This document shows, in pieces, positions 23,922 to 30,746 of a stretch of DNA of 64,000 nucleotides (positions within the stretch are counted from its first letter, which is position 1; each line of letters opens with the position of its first letter). A model generated the notes under the pieces. The model saw only the letters and a list, made by a program, of their open reading frames with translations, ran no database searches and was not told the origin of the DNA. The translations under genes and the position numbers were made by a program. Origin of the DNA: Lachnospiraceae bacterium (GTDB lineage Bacteria; Bacillota; Clostridia; Lachnospirales; Lachnospiraceae); contig JAFZNO010000081.1 in assembly GCA_017552985.1 (NCBI GenBank), positions 62,001-126,000 of the forward strand. Reading direction: 5' to 3'.

Positions 23922-26360
23922 TCATTTTGTAAGAATGACCTTACCCGTGCTTCCGTCCACCAGGACGAAATCTCCGTCCTTTAGCTTTTTCGTCGCGTCT
24001 CCCGTTGCAAGGACGGCGGGAATCTGATATTCCCTTGCAACAATGGCAGCATGAGAAAGGGTTCCGCCCGTATCGACTACAACGCCTGCTGCCAGGCAAA
24101 AGAGCGGCGTCCACTCGGGATCGGTGTAGGTGCATACCAGGATATCACCCTCGCAAAGCTTATCAAACTCCTTGGGTGATCTGACAATGCATACCTTGCC
24201 TGACGCCTGCCCAACAGAGCCACCTATGCCGGTAATGCCATCCTCTCTGTTTTCCAGGGCATCCTTCATGGATTTTTGCCAATACGCAACGGCCAGAGGC
24301 CGCATCTCTTTTCTGTGCTCCACAAGGGCCTGTTCCTTCCCTGTCCACCCACGCTCACAAACGGCAAAGAATTCGTCCGCAAAGAGATATAAATAATCCT
24401 CATAGGAGTGATTTGTGATTCTTTCCAATTGATGCAGTAACATCCTGCAATACTCAAATTCCGATTCCCAGAGATACTGCGTTGCCTCGCGTACGTAATG
24501 ATAGTGCCTGAGAGCCTCCGCGCGCTTTACAAAAGCCTCGAATTTCTTTGCTGACATGGAGTTCTTGGCTTTGCTTAAAATCGCCTGATACTTCTCCAGG
24601 CCTTCCTCCATGGTCGGTACCCGGCTCTCCGACTTTTTTACCATGGGCCGCAGGACCTTTAAGAACCTGTCCGGATCTTCCCGCCATGATTTCGAGATAT
24701 AGCAATAACAGTTAAAATCGGATTTCCCGCCGTACTGCTCCAAAAAAGTGGCAAACCGTTCTGCCAAGTCAGGATACTCTGCACAGATTTCCTTATACTC
24801 TTTATTTAGAATGCATTCCTTCCTTCTCTCGTCTTCGCGAATCCACGCAGCAAGCCGTGCCATTTCCCTGTTCAGATCTGCCGTAACGTAGGATAATCCT
24901 TCCAACAAGTCATAGGAATTCCAGTTCTCTCCCCACTTTTTCAACTCCTTGTTGACACGCATGCTTTCGATGGCATTGGGGAAAAGCGCATATAAAAATC
25001 TGTCGTAAGCCGTCTTCCCAATCAGCTCTCGCATACGTTTTAAGGAGCTTCCGATCTCTCGTGCCGTCTTTGGATCTGCCTGCTTCTCTTTTTCAAACGT
25101 CGCTTTGTATTGTTCCAGCGAAGCATCCGCTCTCCTGACGTTCTCATCCGCATCATTGATCATCCTTAGGTAATGCGGAATCTGAAAGACCTTCCGCGTA
25201 ACGCTGGGCTTGCTTTGCGTCAAGAAATTGACTCCGTCCTGATCGATCGGATACATGCTGTCACCAAACTTTATGCCGATCTCCTCGAACAGGATTCCCT
25301 TTTGCTCTCCCACAAGACCGCCAAAATCATGATCCAGCGGGAAGTACGGGGTCGGCGTTTTCTCCAGGTTAAAGAGAACGTTCTCACGCATTCTCCCTTT
25401 GGCGGGCTGTACCTTGGGATACTTTGCGAAGTCCTCCGCGAAGTTCCTTTCCTCCTGCCGGCTTAAGGTCGTAATGGCTCTCGCCTGAAGTATATAGATC
25501 CTGCCATCCCTCATCGCCCATTCAATGTCCATGGGATGCCCATAGTGCTTTTCAATCTTTATGCCCTCTGCCACAAGTGCATGAATCTCCTCCTCTGAGA
25601 GCACCTGCACCTTGCGCGCCGCATCGTCTACGGCTACCTTCTCCGTCCCATTCTCACCATAAACGATCTGCCATTCCTTGCTTCCAATAACGGATTTTAA
25701 AACCCTTCCATCTCTGTCGCAGACATATTCATCCGGACTGACGATGCCTGAAACCACGGCCTCTCCAAGACCATAAGAGGCATTCACGTGTACGTTCTTA
25801 GGATCCCCCGACGGATCGCTGGTAAACATGACGCCCGCGCTTTCGCTTTCGATCATCTCCTGAAGGACAACTGCCAGCGCAACCCTTTGCTGATCGTAGC
25901 CTGCATTTTTCCGGTAGCTGATGGCACGATCCCCCCATAGGGAGGCATAACAATCCTTGACCTTTTGAAAGATCATTTCCAGCCCCATAACGTTTAAATA
26001 GGTCTCCTGCTGTCCTGCAAAGCTTGCGTCCTCCAGATCCTCGGCGGTTGCGGAGGATCTGATGGCTAATCTTGCATTGCCTCCCAACGCCTCATAATAC
26101 GCCGTAAGCTCGCCCTTAATCTCCTTAGGCAGATTTCCCTTGCGAATGCAATTTCGAAGCTCCTCGGCGTCATTATGGGTCTCTGGCGCGATTCCATTCT
26201 CCTCCACATATTTCTCATAGGCTGCCGCCGTAAGAACCGCCCCCTGGGGAACAGGAATCCCTGCTGCCGTCATCTCTCCGAGATTCGCACCCTTTCCGCC
26301 GGCAATCGCCACGTCCTCTTTTCTAATCTCCTCAAAAGGAATACAATATTTCATAGCCAC
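23922..26360 (-). CDS. rifampin phosphotransferase-like PEP/pyruvate-binding enzyme
   Basis: The 812 aa protein has an N-terminal ATP-grasp domain (about residues 1-300; GGKGANLGEM, AIRSSATAEDLEDASFAGQQ), a long unique middle (about 310-700), and a C-terminal swivelling His domain (about 730-812) with the catalytic His in TGGTLSHAAIVAREY (about residue 770). PEP synthase would have a TIM barrel after the His domain; this does not. The ATP-grasp/middle/His order is that of rifampin phosphotransferase. It lies 52 bases after a MATE exporter under a TetR regulator, which fits a drug-response role. The substrate is inferred only from architecture. Confidence 0.75.
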   Translation of the reverse strand: MAMKYCIPFEEIRKEDVAIAGGKGANLGEMTAAGIPVPQGAVLTAAAYEKYVEENGIAPETHNDAEELRNCIRKGNLPKEIKGELTAYYEALGGNARLAIRSSATAEDLEDASFAGQQETYLNVMGLEMIFQKVKDCYASLWGDRAISYRKNAGYDQQRVALAVVLQEMIESESAGVMFTSDPSGDPKNVHVNASYGLGEAVVSGIVSPDEYVCDRDGRVLKSVIGSKEWQIVYGENGTEKVAVDDAARKVQVLSEEEIHALVAEGIKIEKHYGHPMDIEWAMRDGRIYILQARAITTLSRQEERNFAEDFAKYPKVQPAKGRMRENVLFNLEKTPTPYFPLDHDFGGLVGEQKGILFEEIGIKFGDSMYPIDQDGVNFLTQSKPSVTRKVFQIPHYLRMINDADENVRRADASLEQYKATFEKEKQADPKTAREIGSSLKRMRELIGKTAYDRFLYALFPNAIESMRVNKELKKWGENWNSYDLLEGLSYVTADLNREMARLAAWIREDERRKECILNKEYKEICAEYPDLAERFATFLEQYGGKSDFNCYCYISKSWREDPDRFLKVLRPMVKKSESRVPTMEEGLEKYQAILSKAKNSMSAKKFEAFVKRAEALRHYHYVREATQYLWESEFEYCRMLLHQLERITNHSYEDYLYLFADEFFAVCERGWTGKEQALVEHRKEMRPLAVAYWQKSMKDALENREDGITGIGGSVGQASGKVCIVRSPKEFDKLCEGDILVCTYTDPEWTPLFCLAAGVVVDTGGTLSHAAIVAREYQIPAVLATGDATKKLKDGDFVLVDGSTGKVILTK

Positions 26361-26412
26361 GTTTCCTTTCCTATCATGTTACTTTATGATTTCATTTTAA
26401 GCTTTCGTTCTT

Positions 26413-27792
26413 TCACTTCATCACTTCCTCGGGCTGCTTCCCGAGATATTTCTTCCAGGCATAGGTTCCAACCCCAAGTGAGATCAATAGTGCCAACCCG
26501 CTGGAAATCGGTTTAAACCAAACCAGGCCCATCTCTCCAAACAAGGCACAGGACACATACAAAACAGGAATCATGCAAAATCCGTTTTCCAGCGTCGTTA
26601 CGGAGGTTGCCAAGGCAAATCTTCCGATGTTTTGAAGCAGCATGCCAATGAGGACGTAATACCCCATAAAGGGAAGAATTACGCACTGTGCGCGTAGCAT
26701 CCTATTAGCCAAGGCTGCCACCTCCTCTTCCCCCGTAAAGGCGCTGATAAACAGATCCCCCTTGCAGTAAAGCATCCCCGTTGTCAGGAGTAAAAATACC
26801 GTTACGGTAAGTAACGCCATAAAAAACGCTTTCTTAATCCTGTCATATTTTTGTGCGCCATAATTCATCGCACAAATGGGCTGAAAGCCCTGTCCAAATC
26901 CAATCACCAGTGCATACGCGATATAAGCGACCTTGATGGCAACGGTAACTGCCGCGATCGCTCCTACGCCAAACCCTCCCGCAACGTGATTGATAAGAAC
27001 GGACGAGATACTGCTGATTCCCTGCCTGCAGAAATTTGGTGCGCCTCCTGAGAAGATTGTCCTTAAATGCGTCCAATCTAGCTTTGCTTTTTTCAGCAAA
27101 ACCGGAACGTTTCCGCCCTTCTTCGTCTGATCATACAAAAGCATTAGGCCCACGATCTGCCCAGCCATGCTGGCATAAGCCGCACCCTCTACGCCAAGCC
27201 CTGCCCAAAGGATCAGCACAGGATCCAAGATCATGTTCAAAAGCATGCCGACCATCAAACCCATCACGCTACTTTTTGAACTTCCTGCCAAACGCAGCTC
27301 ATTATATAGCACGTTGGACAACAGCATGAATGGTACGGTACAGATGGTGATCCGAAGATAACGCATCGTCGCGTTCAGCAGTGCTTCATCTCTCCCCGCC
27401 CCCATCAGGACGGCAACAGGTTTAAGGTACAAAAGTCCCAGAATCAACATGGCAATCCCGGCAATGACTGCCAGTACGATGCCCGTCGCCGCCATCTCCT
27501 CCGCTTTTTCATTTTCCTTCTTGCCAAGCATCCTTGAGATATAATTTCCTGAGCCATAGCCAAACCAAAAGCCAATCGCCTGAATGACTGAGACAAAACT
27601 AAACACTATTCCCACGGAGGCCGTTAGCGTTGCGTCATCCAGCTTTCCCACAAAATACGTATCCGTCAGGTTATAGACCGTGCTGACGATCATGCCAATC
27701 ATGGAAGGGATTGCCATTTTGACAAGCAGTGGGTAGATCTTTCCCGTCGTGATCAAGCGAATCCGTTCTTCTCTTTTATCTATGTCACTCAC
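26413..27792 (-). CDS. MATE-family multidrug exporter
   Basis: Integral membrane antiporter of the NorM/DinF type, 459 aa with twelve predicted membrane segments; the first begins PLLVKMAIPSMIGMIVSTVY, as is typical for the family. Its start overlaps the TetR stop by 4 nt and a phosphotransferase follows after 52 bases, so the three genes probably form one operon. Confidence 0.93.
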   Translation of the reverse strand: MSDIDKREERIRLITTGKIYPLLVKMAIPSMIGMIVSTVYNLTDTYFVGKLDDATLTASVGIVFSFVSVIQAIGFWFGYGSGNYISRMLGKKENEKAEEMAATGIVLAVIAGIAMLILGLLYLKPVAVLMGAGRDEALLNATMRYLRITICTVPFMLLSNVLYNELRLAGSSKSSVMGLMVGMLLNMILDPVLILWAGLGVEGAAYASMAGQIVGLMLLYDQTKKGGNVPVLLKKAKLDWTHLRTIFSGGAPNFCRQGISSISSVLINHVAGGFGVGAIAAVTVAIKVAYIAYALVIGFGQGFQPICAMNYGAQKYDRIKKAFFMALLTVTVFLLLTTGMLYCKGDLFISAFTGEEEVAALANRMLRAQCVILPFMGYYVLIGMLLQNIGRFALATSVTTLENGFCMIPVLYVSCALFGEMGLVWFKPISSGLALLISLGVGTYAWKKYLGKQPEEVMK

Positions 27793-28394
27793 TTTCTCAC
27801 CACCTTAAAGAACCGATCCACCTCTGCTTCACAGAACGTTCTGTAGACATCCTTGAAATAGGTTTCCTCCATCGAATCCGCATTGGTAAACAGGATTCCC
27901 GCCGCCATGCCTACGTTCATAAGTCCCTTTACGTCGCATTCAATGACCAGCCCCTTCTTTTCCCAATAAGCCAGAAGCTGGCTTAAAAAATCCAGATAGG
28001 TTTCCCGTATCTCGTTCTCTCCCGTCTTCGAAGCTCTTGACCAAAATTCCAGCGTTCCGCTCTCACCATTTTGAAACGCCTTATTCTCTTTTAAATGCAT
28101 GCCTTCACGATAGAGCAATTCCACTAAAAAGTCTCTCGGATTTTTCAATGTTTCTTTCTTCTTATCAAGCATGGCCTGCGTTTTCTCCCGCACCCTAAGA
28201 CACATGAGATCCATGACAAAATCTTCTTTATCCTGATAAAAAGAATAAAAACCGCCCTGCGCGATCCCGACCTCTTTCGTCAATCTACGTATGGAGACGT
28301 TGCGGATTCCACTTTCTGCCAGTAATTTTAGTCCAACGCGTCTGAGCGCTTCCTGAACGCGCTCCCTCTCTTCTTCCGAAAATGCTTTACCCAT
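27789..28394 (-). CDS. TetR/AcrR-family transcriptional regulator
   Basis: The 201 aa protein has an N-terminal helix-turn-helix (about residues 10-58, ESGIRNVSIRRLTKEVGIAQ then GGFYSFYQDKEDF) and a helical ligand-binding C-terminal domain. It leads the MATE/phosphotransferase operon and probably represses it. A consensus promoter and an inverted repeat lie directly upstream. Confidence 0.93.
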   Translation of the reverse strand: MGKAFSEEERERVQEALRRVGLKLLAESGIRNVSIRRLTKEVGIAQGGFYSFYQDKEDFVMDLMCLRVREKTQAMLDKKKETLKNPRDFLVELLYREGMHLKENKAFQNGESGTLEFWSRASKTGENEIRETYLDFLSQLLAYWEKKGLVIECDVKGLMNVGMAAGILFTNADSMEETYFKDVYRTFCEAEVDRFFKVVRK

Positions 28395-28415
28395 GTTTTA
28401 TCCTCTCAGTCATTA

Positions 28416-28471
28416 GTTAGATCCTTCTAATTATCTGTGAACATTATATCCATTTGTTCATAGAATGTCAA
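28416..28471 (-). promoter_or_regulatory. consensus promoter and operator of the TetR-MATE operon
   Basis: TTGACA (28466-28471) and TATAAT (28443-28448) are 17 bp apart, a perfect consensus. An inverted repeat GTTAG-ATCCTT-CTAAT (28416-28431) lies at the predicted start site. It may be the TetR operator or a member of the metal-operator family found at the feo and ZIP promoters. Confidence 0.75.
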
Positions 28472-28505
28472 GAAGAAAAGCGGCAGGATTATGACATCCT
28501 GCCGC
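28471..28505 (-). terminator. intrinsic terminator
   Basis: A 10-bp perfect stem (GCGGCAGGAT/ATCCTGCCGC, 28480-28505) with a 6-nt loop is followed by CTTTTCTTCT on the minus strand. It closes the FeoC-like remnant. Confidence 0.8.
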
Positions 28506-28744
28506 CAGCTTTGCACGTATTTTCTATCTCCCATGCTTCGCCCATGTTCTTAAAACCTTCTTCCGGCATGCATCCCTTGCAGACATCCCCCCCCTCTGCC
28601 GTCCCTTTTTGTGGGGTGTGCAGAACAAGTTTTGCAGTGATTTGGATCACAAGTTTTTGTTTGGAAGGATACTCGTTTGATCACGCCTGCGTTTTCAAGA
28701 AACTCAAGTTTTCTCTCAATGTTTTCAAGGGTGGTTAGTTGTCT
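28489..28744 (-). pseudogene. FeoC-like Fe-S winged-helix gene, frameshifted at a G8 tract
   Basis: One frame runs from just after TAG at 28745-28747 and encodes a winged-helix end (ENIERKLEFLENAGVIKRV) followed by CDPNHCKTC, the C-x4-C-x2-C spacing of FeoC. It then meets eight consecutive G on the minus strand (+ strand C run around 28587-28594) and shifts out of frame. With seven G the protein would continue DVCKGCMPEEGFKNMGEAWE and end at TAA 28489-28491, next to a terminator. No good start codon is seen and helices 1-2 are missing, so the gene looks truncated at 5' as well. FeoC-type proteins accompany FeoB; the feo operon is 2 kb away. Confidence 0.55.
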
Positions 28745-28785
28745 CTAACCTCTTTTATTATATTGTCATGCATGTGCAAAATCAA
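28733..28785 (-). promoter_or_regulatory. promoter with metal-type operator
   Basis: TTGATT (28780-28785), 17 bp, TATAAT (28757-28762), then the perfect inverted repeat GGTTAG-N6-CTAACC (28733-28750) over the start site. It drives the FeoC-like remnant. Confidence 0.7.
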
Positions 28786-28815
28786 TAGGTCTTATTGAAT
28801 AATTACCTCGATAAG

Positions 28816-29235
28816 TCACGTGCGGTCACAGGGGCAGGGAGTGACGGAAACACTGCGAATCGTTCGCTCACCAGAAAGGCCGCATGCCCTAAGTCCTTCC
28901 CGGATAACGGAATGCCATTTTTCAGCAGATAGCTCCAGAACCGTAGCATCCTCAAATTCAATGACGCACGCGTTCTCAACGCCACAGGTGTTTCCGCATG
29001 CTATTTTGTACATATTCTTTCGGTTAATGGCGCCAATTTCTTCCAGCGTATTGATCATGCGGTAAATGGTCGCAGTGCCAATGCCTTTGTCGATTTTGGA
29101 AGCCTTGTAAAAGATTTCCTTACAACTGGAGCACTCTTCTCCTAAGATCACGTCCAACAGCATAAGTCTTTGCTTTGTGATGCGACATCCGCGCTCCTTT
29201 AGCTTTTTGATTACCATTTCTCTTTCACTTACCAT
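28816..29235 (-). CDS. Fur-family transcriptional regulator with atypical metal site
   Basis: The winged helix is clear: KERGCRITKQRLMLLDVILG, then IGTATIYRMINTLEEIGAI. The dimerisation half is unusual: the canonical HHHxH and CxxC sites are replaced by ACGNTCGVENAC and a Cys pair CPC near the C-terminus, as in some clostridial Fur relatives. ATG at 29235 has GGAAGG nine bases upstream; ATG at 29244 or further out is possible. It lies 50 bases after the ZIP transporter gene, so zinc or another divalent metal is the likely signal. About 139 aa. Confidence 0.85.
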   Translation of the reverse strand: MVSEREMVIKKLKERGCRITKQRLMLLDVILGEECSSCKEIFYKASKIDKGIGTATIYRMINTLEEIGAINRKNMYKIACGNTCGVENACVIEFEDATVLELSAEKWHSVIREGLRACGLSGERTIRSVSVTPCPCDRT

Positions 29236-29284
29236 TTGATCCATCCTTCCCTTTCTTAGATTCTTCCTGTCCATTCCGCTTTTA

Positions 29285-30070
29285 TTATCCCAATGCAACG
29301 TCCAGCGCCATCATTAGCGTAAAACCAAGTGCAAACATTATGACTCCTATGTTGGAATGTTCTCCGGATGACATTTCCGGAATGAGCTCCTCCACGACAA
29401 CGTAAATCATTGCTCCTGCAGCAAAGCTCAGCAAATAAGGCATTGCCGGAACAATAAGTCCTGTCGCAAGGATCGTTAAGGCAGCGCCAATTGGTTCAAC
29501 CGCACCTGACAGCACGCCATCCAGAAACGCTTTTCCTTTACTCTTTCCTTCCGCACAAAGCGGCATGGAAATGATGGCTCCTTCCGGGAAGTTTTGAATG
29601 GCGATACCCAGGGCCAACGCCAATGCTCCGCCCGCCGTAATCGACGCGTTCCCGGAAAGGAATCCGGCATATACTACGCCAACGGCCATGCCTTCCGGAA
29701 TATTGTGAAGCGTGACGGCAAGAACCATCATGGTTGTCTTTTGGAAACCTGATCGTATGCCTTCTGCCTTTTCTGCGTACATGTGTAAATGCGGGATAAT
29801 GGAATCCAGAAACAAAAGAAAAAGGATTCCCAGCCAAAAGCCCGCGCAAGCTGGGAGGAAGCTAAGCCTTTCCAACCCCTGCGACTGATCCATTGCGGGA
29901 ACAAGAAGACTCCAAATGGAAGCCGCCACCATCACACCGCTGGCAAAACCCGTAAGCGCACGCTGCACTCCCTTTTTTAGTTCCCTTCTTAAGAGAAATA
30001 CGCAGGCAGCTCCTAATGCCGTTCCCGCAAATGGGATCATAATCCCAATCAACACCTTCATCCTCCTCAC
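29285..30070 (-). CDS. ZIP-family metal transporter
   Basis: Membrane importer of Zn2+ or other divalent metals, 261 aa with eight predicted membrane segments. Family motifs are intact: VTLHNIPEGMAVG in helix IV, IQNFPEGAIIS in helix V, and VVEELIPE in a later helix. The start is GTG at 30070, or ATG at 30061 nearby. A GGTTAG-N6-CTAACC operator lies 10 bases upstream and a Fur-like gene follows. Confidence 0.92.
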   Translation of the reverse strand: MRRMKVLIGIMIPFAGTALGAACVFLLRRELKKGVQRALTGFASGVMVAASIWSLLVPAMDQSQGLERLSFLPACAGFWLGILFLLFLDSIIPHLHMYAEKAEGIRSGFQKTTMMVLAVTLHNIPEGMAVGVVYAGFLSGNASITAGGALALALGIAIQNFPEGAIISMPLCAEGKSKGKAFLDGVLSGAVEPIGAALTILATGLIVPAMPYLLSFAAGAMIYVVVEELIPEMSSGEHSNIGVIMFALGFTLMMALDVALG

Positions 30071-30079
30071 CGCCCTCCT

Positions 30080-30097
30080 GGTTAGTCTTTCCTAACC
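30080..30097. promoter_or_regulatory. metal-type operator before the ZIP gene
   Basis: GGTTAG-TCTTTC-CTAACC, a perfect 6-bp inverted repeat of the same form as at 28733 and in the feo promoter. No clear promoter is seen; binding would also block the ribosome site region. Confidence 0.65.
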
Positions 30098-30142
30098 TTC
30101 CGTCATGGTTGTTTTTTGATTTTTTCATCAGAGCACTTTTAA

Positions 30143-30180
30143 ACATAAAAACACCATACCCGCGTTCGGCAGGTATGGTG
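30143..30180 (-). terminator. intrinsic terminator of the feo operon
   Basis: CACCATACC and GGTATGGTG (30152-30180) form a 9-bp stem, followed by TTTTTATG on the minus strand, 28 bases after the DtxR-type gene. Confidence 0.85.
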
Positions 30181-30207
30181 CCTTAAGTTCTTCCCCTGTT
30201 TACCTTT

Positions 30208-30582
30208 TTACAGCGCCTCCGTCTTTTTAATAAATGCCTTGATGCACTTATAAGTGGAGTCACTGATCACGTGCTCGATCAGGCACGCTTCCTCGGCCGC
30301 CGTTTTTTTGCTTACGCCAATGTAAATCAGCGCCTTCGTCAAAAGCTTATGCTTATCATAAACCTTTTTTGCCAACTTGCGTCCTTCGTCCGTAAACTGG
30401 ATCAATCCATTATCATCAAACAGGATCATGCCCTGCTCGCGCAGCTTTTTCATGGCAACGCTAACGCTGGGCTTCGTCACGCCAAGTTCGTTTGCCACGT
30501 CAATGGATCTGGCATTGCCTTGTCTCTCCTGAATGATCAGAATGCTCTCAAGATAATCTTCTGCCGACTGATTATTATTCAT
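30208..30582 (-). CDS. DtxR/MntR-family metal-dependent repressor
   Basis: The 124 aa protein has a winged helix (about residues 5-65, SIDVANELGVTKPSVSVAMK) and a short metal-binding/dimerisation domain (EEACLIEHVISDSTYKCIKA). It is MntR-sized, without an SH3 domain. It is the last gene of the feo operon; its start overlaps the preceding stop (ATGA). It probably senses Fe2+ or Mn2+ and is the best candidate to bind the GTTAG-N6-CTAAC sites, including the one in its own operon promoter. Confidence 0.9.
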   Translation of the reverse strand: MNNNQSAEDYLESILIIQERQGNARSIDVANELGVTKPSVSVAMKKLREQGMILFDDNGLIQFTDEGRKLAKKVYDKHKLLTKALIYIGVSKKTAAEEACLIEHVISDSTYKCIKAFIKKTEAL

Positions 30583-30746
30583 CTTTTATGACATGCGCCC
30601 CCGGCCGGACAATTGCTACAGTTACATCCGCACGAAGACTTTCCCTTTCGTTTATTCTTGATCATATTATACAGAATAAACGAAATTACTGCAACTAAAA
30701 TAATGCAAATGATGATCGTTCCTGCATTTTCTGCCAACCAACTCAT
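30579..30746 (-). CDS. FeoB-associated Cys-rich membrane protein
   Basis: A 55 aa peptide: one membrane helix (TIIICIILVAVISFILYNMI), a basic stretch, then a Cys-rich tail CGCNCSNCPAGGAC. This is the standard small partner found after clostridial feoB; its role in iron transport is unknown. The ATG at 30746 overlaps the feoB stop (TAATG) and its stop overlaps the next start (ATGA), so all three genes are translationally coupled. Confidence 0.92.
   Translation of the reverse strand: MSWLAENAGTIIICIILVAVISFILYNMIKNKRKGKSSCGCNCSNCPAGGACHKR

Noticed and set aside
23922..26360. Phosphoenolpyruvate synthase
   Set aside because: The C-terminal PEP-binding TIM barrel is missing and the His domain is at the very end.
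30080..30097. Classic 19-bp DtxR box
   Set aside because: The arms GGTTAG and CTAACC are 6 bp apart here, not 1, so the standard box does not fit; a variant operator is proposed instead.
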